A stretch of DNA of 9,081 nt from Opitutus sp. GAS368 (GTDB lineage Bacteria > Verrucomicrobiota > Verrucomicrobiia > Opitutales > Opitutaceae), in the NCBI GenBank assembly GCA_945861235.1, contig CAMATV010000104.1, positions 1 through 9,081 of the forward strand, in the 5' to 3' direction. This document shows positions 7,584 to 9,081 of the stretch, one piece after another. Every line of letters begins with the position of its first letter. Within the stretch, counting starts at the first letter, position 1. The notes under the pieces are model-generated. The model saw only the letters and a program-made list of their open reading frames with translations. It did not search any database and was not told the origin of the DNA. The position numbers were made by a program, and so were the translations under genes.

Positions 7584-7883
7584 TATTCCTCTGTTACGTT
7601 CCTCCAAAAAACGCTCAAGGCCAAGCCAAAGGGGTCAAACTGTGTACTTTGCACTCGGACGTGGACCCAGCCGAACGGGTCAGCTGACCCCCGTTCGGCT
7701 GTCCCAGCGACTTGCGGCGCGATTTCTGGGCGCGCGTTTCACCGGTGAAAAAAAACTCCTCGACGAGGTTTTCGGCCCGCGCGCACACGAGCGGGAGTGC
7801 GCGTGGGAGTCGAGGATGAGCGCGGCGGTCACGGGGGGACCGTGGCGTTTTTGGCGGCTAACGGGAGGAGCAACCGGCGGCCG
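7584..7883. other. Hairpin-rich gap after the kinase, no gene recognised
   Basis: No convincing gene lies here; a weak plus-strand frame from 7642 shows no family resemblance. The stretch carries several inverted repeats: a strong one at 7668-7701 (listed separately), the palindrome TTTCACCGGTGAAA at 7737-7750 running into eight A, a 7-bp stem at 7780-7803 with a 10-base loop, and a short stem CGGTC/GACCG with GTTTTT a few bases later near 7850. It separates the plus-strand kinase from minus-strand genes, so bidirectional termination is plausible. Confidence 0.4.
7668..7701. terminator. Strong inverted repeat downstream of the histidine kinase
   Basis: Perfect 12-bp arms (CAGCCGAACGGG at 7668-7679, CCCGTTCGGCTG at 7690-7701) enclose ten bases; GGTCAGCTGACC (7678-7689) in the centre is itself a perfect palindrome. 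It starts 85 bases after the kinase stop in a convergent gap. No T-run follows, so it is a candidate factor-dependent terminator or pause site rather than a textbook intrinsic terminator. Confidence 0.5.
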
Positions 7884-8083
7884 TCAGTGCAGACGCTTGC
7901 GCCAGTAACCGGGGCGGCATTTGCAGTGGGCGCGGCGTAGATAGCGATGTGCTCGGGCTGCTCGACGTAGAGGATCGCGTAAGGGCAAGTCTCGCTGAAG
8001 TGCCGACGTAGGGGTTTGTCCACGACGCGGAAAGGGCGCGACAAGTCGGTCCGTGCCTCCGGGTGAAAACGGGCGCTAATCAC
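7884..8083 (-). pseudogene. Broken ParE/RelE-family toxin gene
   Basis: Remains of a small toxin paired with the antitoxin just upstream. The GTG start at 8083-8081 overlaps the antitoxin TGA by four bases (GTGA), the usual coupling in these operons. ARFHPEARTDL matches the N-terminus of the family (RFxPEAxxEL). It jumps directly to PFRVVDKPLRRHF and then to the core strand CPYAILYVEQPEHIAIYA, so about 35-40 residues that normally lie between are missing in frame. After IAIYA (about 7934) the open frame continues into unrelated residues to a stop at 7829. In the -1 frame, however, AHCKCRPGYWRKRLH followed by TGA (7886-7884) gives the conserved CRPGYWRKR tail. A single lost base near 7931-7934 explains this. 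With deletion and frameshift the product is very unlikely to be active. Family assignment rests on these motifs. Confidence 0.75.
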
Positions 8084-8313
8084 AGGCCGACGATCTTGCG
8101 CACTTCCGCCATGACCTGCTCGCCGGGGATACTTTCGACCTGGCCGCTCTCGAGTTCGGCGAGCCGCCGGTCGATTTCACGGCCCCATGCCTCCTCAATC
8201 GCCGGGTCGGGTGCGCTGAATGTATCGATCAATAGCAGGTCCATCAGCTCGGCCGCTTGCTCGCGGGGCAGTTGGCGTGTCTCGGCGTAGGGTTCTTTCA
8301 GGGTCAGGCTCAT
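8080..8313 (-). CDS. Addiction-module antitoxin (TIGR02574-like)
   Basis: Small acidic protein of 77 aa that would bind and neutralise a ParE/RelE-type toxin. Motifs match the 'putative addiction module component' family: REQAAELMDLLLIDTF at about 17-32, then DPAIEEAWGREIDRRLAELE (about 36-55) and a C-terminal SGQVESIPGEQVMAEVR (about 56-72), the toxin-binding part. Length and layout are normal and the gene appears intact. The start is taken as the ATG at 8313; an in-frame GTG at 8355 would add 14 residues not typical of the family. The stop overlaps the toxin start by four bases, so the pair was one operon. Because the toxin downstream is broken, this antitoxin is probably an orphan; it might still bind other ParE-like toxins in the genome. 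No clear Shine-Dalgarno is visible; a 14-base duplication spans the start codon. Confidence 0.82.
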   Translation of the reverse strand: MSLTLKEPYAETRQLPREQAAELMDLLLIDTFSAPDPAIEEAWGREIDRRLAELESGQVESIPGEQVMAEVRKIVGL

Positions 8314-8331
8314 GGACACAGACTCATGGAC
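8304..8331 (-). repeat. 14-base tandem duplication over the antitoxin start
   Basis: Two adjacent 14-base units (8318-8331 and 8304-8317 on the plus strand) match at 12 of 14 positions, and each contains CTCATGGAC, so the minus strand has two copies of GTCCATGAG. The upstream copy opens a 5-codon frame, ATG at 8327 reading MSLCP, whose TGA overlaps the real antitoxin ATG in an ATGA arrangement. This may be an accident of duplication or a coupled leader. Confidence 0.6.
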
Positions 8332-8419
8332 GGTAAGAAAGGTCGGCGCGTGCACAGTTCAACTCTCGCGTTCGTGCGAGTGGCACTCCCGGTTCGATCC
8401 GGCGAGATAGGTGACCTTC

Positions 8420-8523
8420 ATGTTACCTTCGAGTAGGCGGCGCAGATAGTCGACGTAGGTCCAGCCTTTGGCGGCGTCGGTGGCGAGCGCTTCGCACTGG
8501 GCGGTGATGTCGGTGAGTTTCCA
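8420..8523 (-). pseudogene. Remnant resembling IS21-family IstB ATPase N-terminus
   Basis: About 34 codons on the minus strand (WKLTDITAQCEALATDAAKG, then WTYVDYLRRLLEGN) resemble the N-terminal helical region of IstB, the helper ATPase of IS21 elements. That region commonly reads LKL-x-x-(I/M)-x-x-x-x-EAL-x-x-x-A-x-x-x-x-WSY-x-x-FL-x-x-LLE. The frame is open further upstream back to a TAG near 8585, but those residues show no resemblance. Downstream it ends at TGA (8361-8359) after about 20 unrelated residues. The Walker A ATPase core and the partner transposase istA are absent, so only a fragment remains. The match is short and rests on pattern memory alone, so another helical protein is possible. 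Confidence 0.45.
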
Positions 8524-8827
8524 CCCGTGACCCTCTTTATAAACAGCTCCCGGATCCCATCCCTCCGAGAATCCAGGTTCCTATCAGCCCCCGCCCCGAA
8601 ATCGGATTTTGGCCGTGACAGCAAGAAACACCGAGCGTGCGATCGCAAATTGGCTCACTTCCGTCTCGCTACCCGCTCCCGAATGCCCGTTTGTTTCCGA
8701 GCATTCCTCTACCGCCTGGTTGGCTCTTTTTTTAGAACGACCGATCGTTATTCATGAACACTTTTCAAATGCTGATTCTTGAGAGTTGGGTCAGCTCGAT
8801 CGGCCTAGCACCGCAGCCCCCGAACAC
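8524..8827. other. Intergenic stretch upstream of the PAS-domain gene
   Basis: No gene with family resemblance was found on either strand. The right half, from about 8727, is clearly more AT-rich than the rest of the window, starting with seven T (8727-8733). It probably holds the promoter of the following plus-strand gene, although no good -35/-10 pair could be fixed. A small dyad AACGA-CCGA-TCGTT lies at 8736-8749. Confidence 0.4.
8736..8749. promoter_or_regulatory. Short dyad in the AT-rich leader of the PAS gene
   Basis: AACGA (8736-8740) and TCGTT (8745-8749) are perfect 5-bp inverted arms around CCGA, 78 bases before the GTG at 8828, in the most AT-rich part of the region. It is a candidate regulator site; arms this short can occur by chance. 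Confidence 0.2.
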
Positions 8828-9081
8828 GTGACGCCCGATTCCACCGTTTCGGCACCCAAAGTCGCCGTTCTTGCGGCGGCCGGCATCGACCGCGCGCTGC
8901 TGGAGGAGCTGTTCGATCACACGCCAGACATCGCCTTTTTCATCAAAGACGCCGCCGGCCGCTACACCACCGTGAACCATTCGTTGGTGGAACGTCACGG
9001 TCTGCAAAGCAAGGCGGAGATGATTGGGCGACGCCCCGCCGACGTGTGCGTGGGCAGCTGCGGACGCATCCCGACCGAACA
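8828..9081 (+). CDS. PAS-domain regulator, N-terminal part (probably AraC family), cut by window edge
   Basis: The frame runs from GTG at 8828 to the window edge (84 codons plus two bases). A PAS domain starts at about residue 25: LLEELFDHTPDIAFFIKDAA (24-43), GRYTTVNHSLVERHGL (44-59), then KAEMIGRRPADV (62-73). This follows the usual PAS order 'L-F-x-x-x-P-D ... F-x-K-D-x-x-G-R-Y ... V-N ... G-R'. Very similar N-termini head cytoplasmic AraC-family transcription factors in Opitutaceae, where the PAS part senses a small ligand and the C-terminus binds DNA. The DNA-binding part lies outside the window, so a histidine kinase or diguanylate cyclase is also possible. After the core, CVGSCGRIP contains two Cys, which is less usual at this position. 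A TTG at 8786 in the same frame is an alternative start, with GAGAG directly before it; no good ribosome site precedes the GTG. Confidence 0.75.
   Translation, partial: MTPDSTVSAPKVAVLAAAGIDRALLEELFDHTPDIAFFIKDAAGRYTTVNHSLVERHGLQSKAEMIGRRPADVCVGSCGRIPTE

Noticed and set aside
7642..7908. Plus-strand frame of 88 codons after the kinase
   Set aside because: It starts with GTG without a ribosome site, runs through several inverted repeats and over the antisense of the toxin remnant, and has no recognisable family features.
8376..8412. tRNA-like T-arm (GGTTCGATCC) near the antitoxin
   Set aside because: The stem does not pair correctly around a 7-base T-loop, and no anticodon or D arm can be folded upstream. 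It also lies in the frame tail of the IstB-like remnant.
8527..8757. Plus- and minus-strand frames in the gap before the PAS gene
   Set aside because: Composition is random-looking, Arg/Ser/Pro-rich, with no hydrophobic core pattern or motif; the two frames overlap each other antisense.
1..9081. CRISPR array or clustered direct repeats
   Set aside because: No regularly spaced direct repeats were seen; the repeats found are single inverted repeats or the one 14-base tandem copy.

Overview
The window looks like chromosomal DNA of a Verrucomicrobiota bacterium, most likely Opitutaceae. This is an inference from high-GC coding sequence, very large TonB-dependent receptors carrying the N-terminal 'LTPFEV/LTPFSV' motif typical of that family, and a PAS-type regulator start of a kind common there. 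No rRNA, tRNA or single-copy marker gene is present to confirm it.

Layout. Positions 1-644 (minus) hold the N-terminal 214 codons of a siderophore-receptor-type TonB-dependent receptor, cut by the window edge. A 151-base gap with two hairpins and a run of ten C (minus strand) precedes it. Positions 796-4536 (minus) hold a complete, unusually long (1246 aa) TonB-dependent receptor. A 188-base leader with a dyad over a candidate -10 box separates it from a NarL/FixJ-type response regulator (4725-5363, minus). About 100 bases away, divergently transcribed, is a NarL-family sensor histidine kinase (5463-7583, plus). Its large periplasmic part reads as four tandem OB-fold-like repeats.

The right third is low-density, decayed accessory DNA. 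It contains a hairpin-rich gap (7584-7883), a broken ParE/RelE-like toxin (internal deletion plus frameshift), an intact addiction-module antitoxin (8080-8313, minus), a short remnant resembling the N-terminus of an IS21-type IstB ATPase (about 8420-8523, minus), and about 300 bases with no recognisable gene. At the right edge begins a plus-strand gene with a PAS domain (8828 onward, partial), probably an AraC-type regulator.

How the genes may work together. The divergent kinase and regulator are almost certainly a two-component pair. The receptor lies directly downstream of the regulator on the same strand, so it is a plausible target or co-transcribed partner: a periplasmic signal sensed by the OB-fold array could control an outer-membrane uptake receptor. 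That link is inferred from gene order and one dyad only. The toxin-antitoxin locus and IS fragment look like remains of past mobile-element activity.
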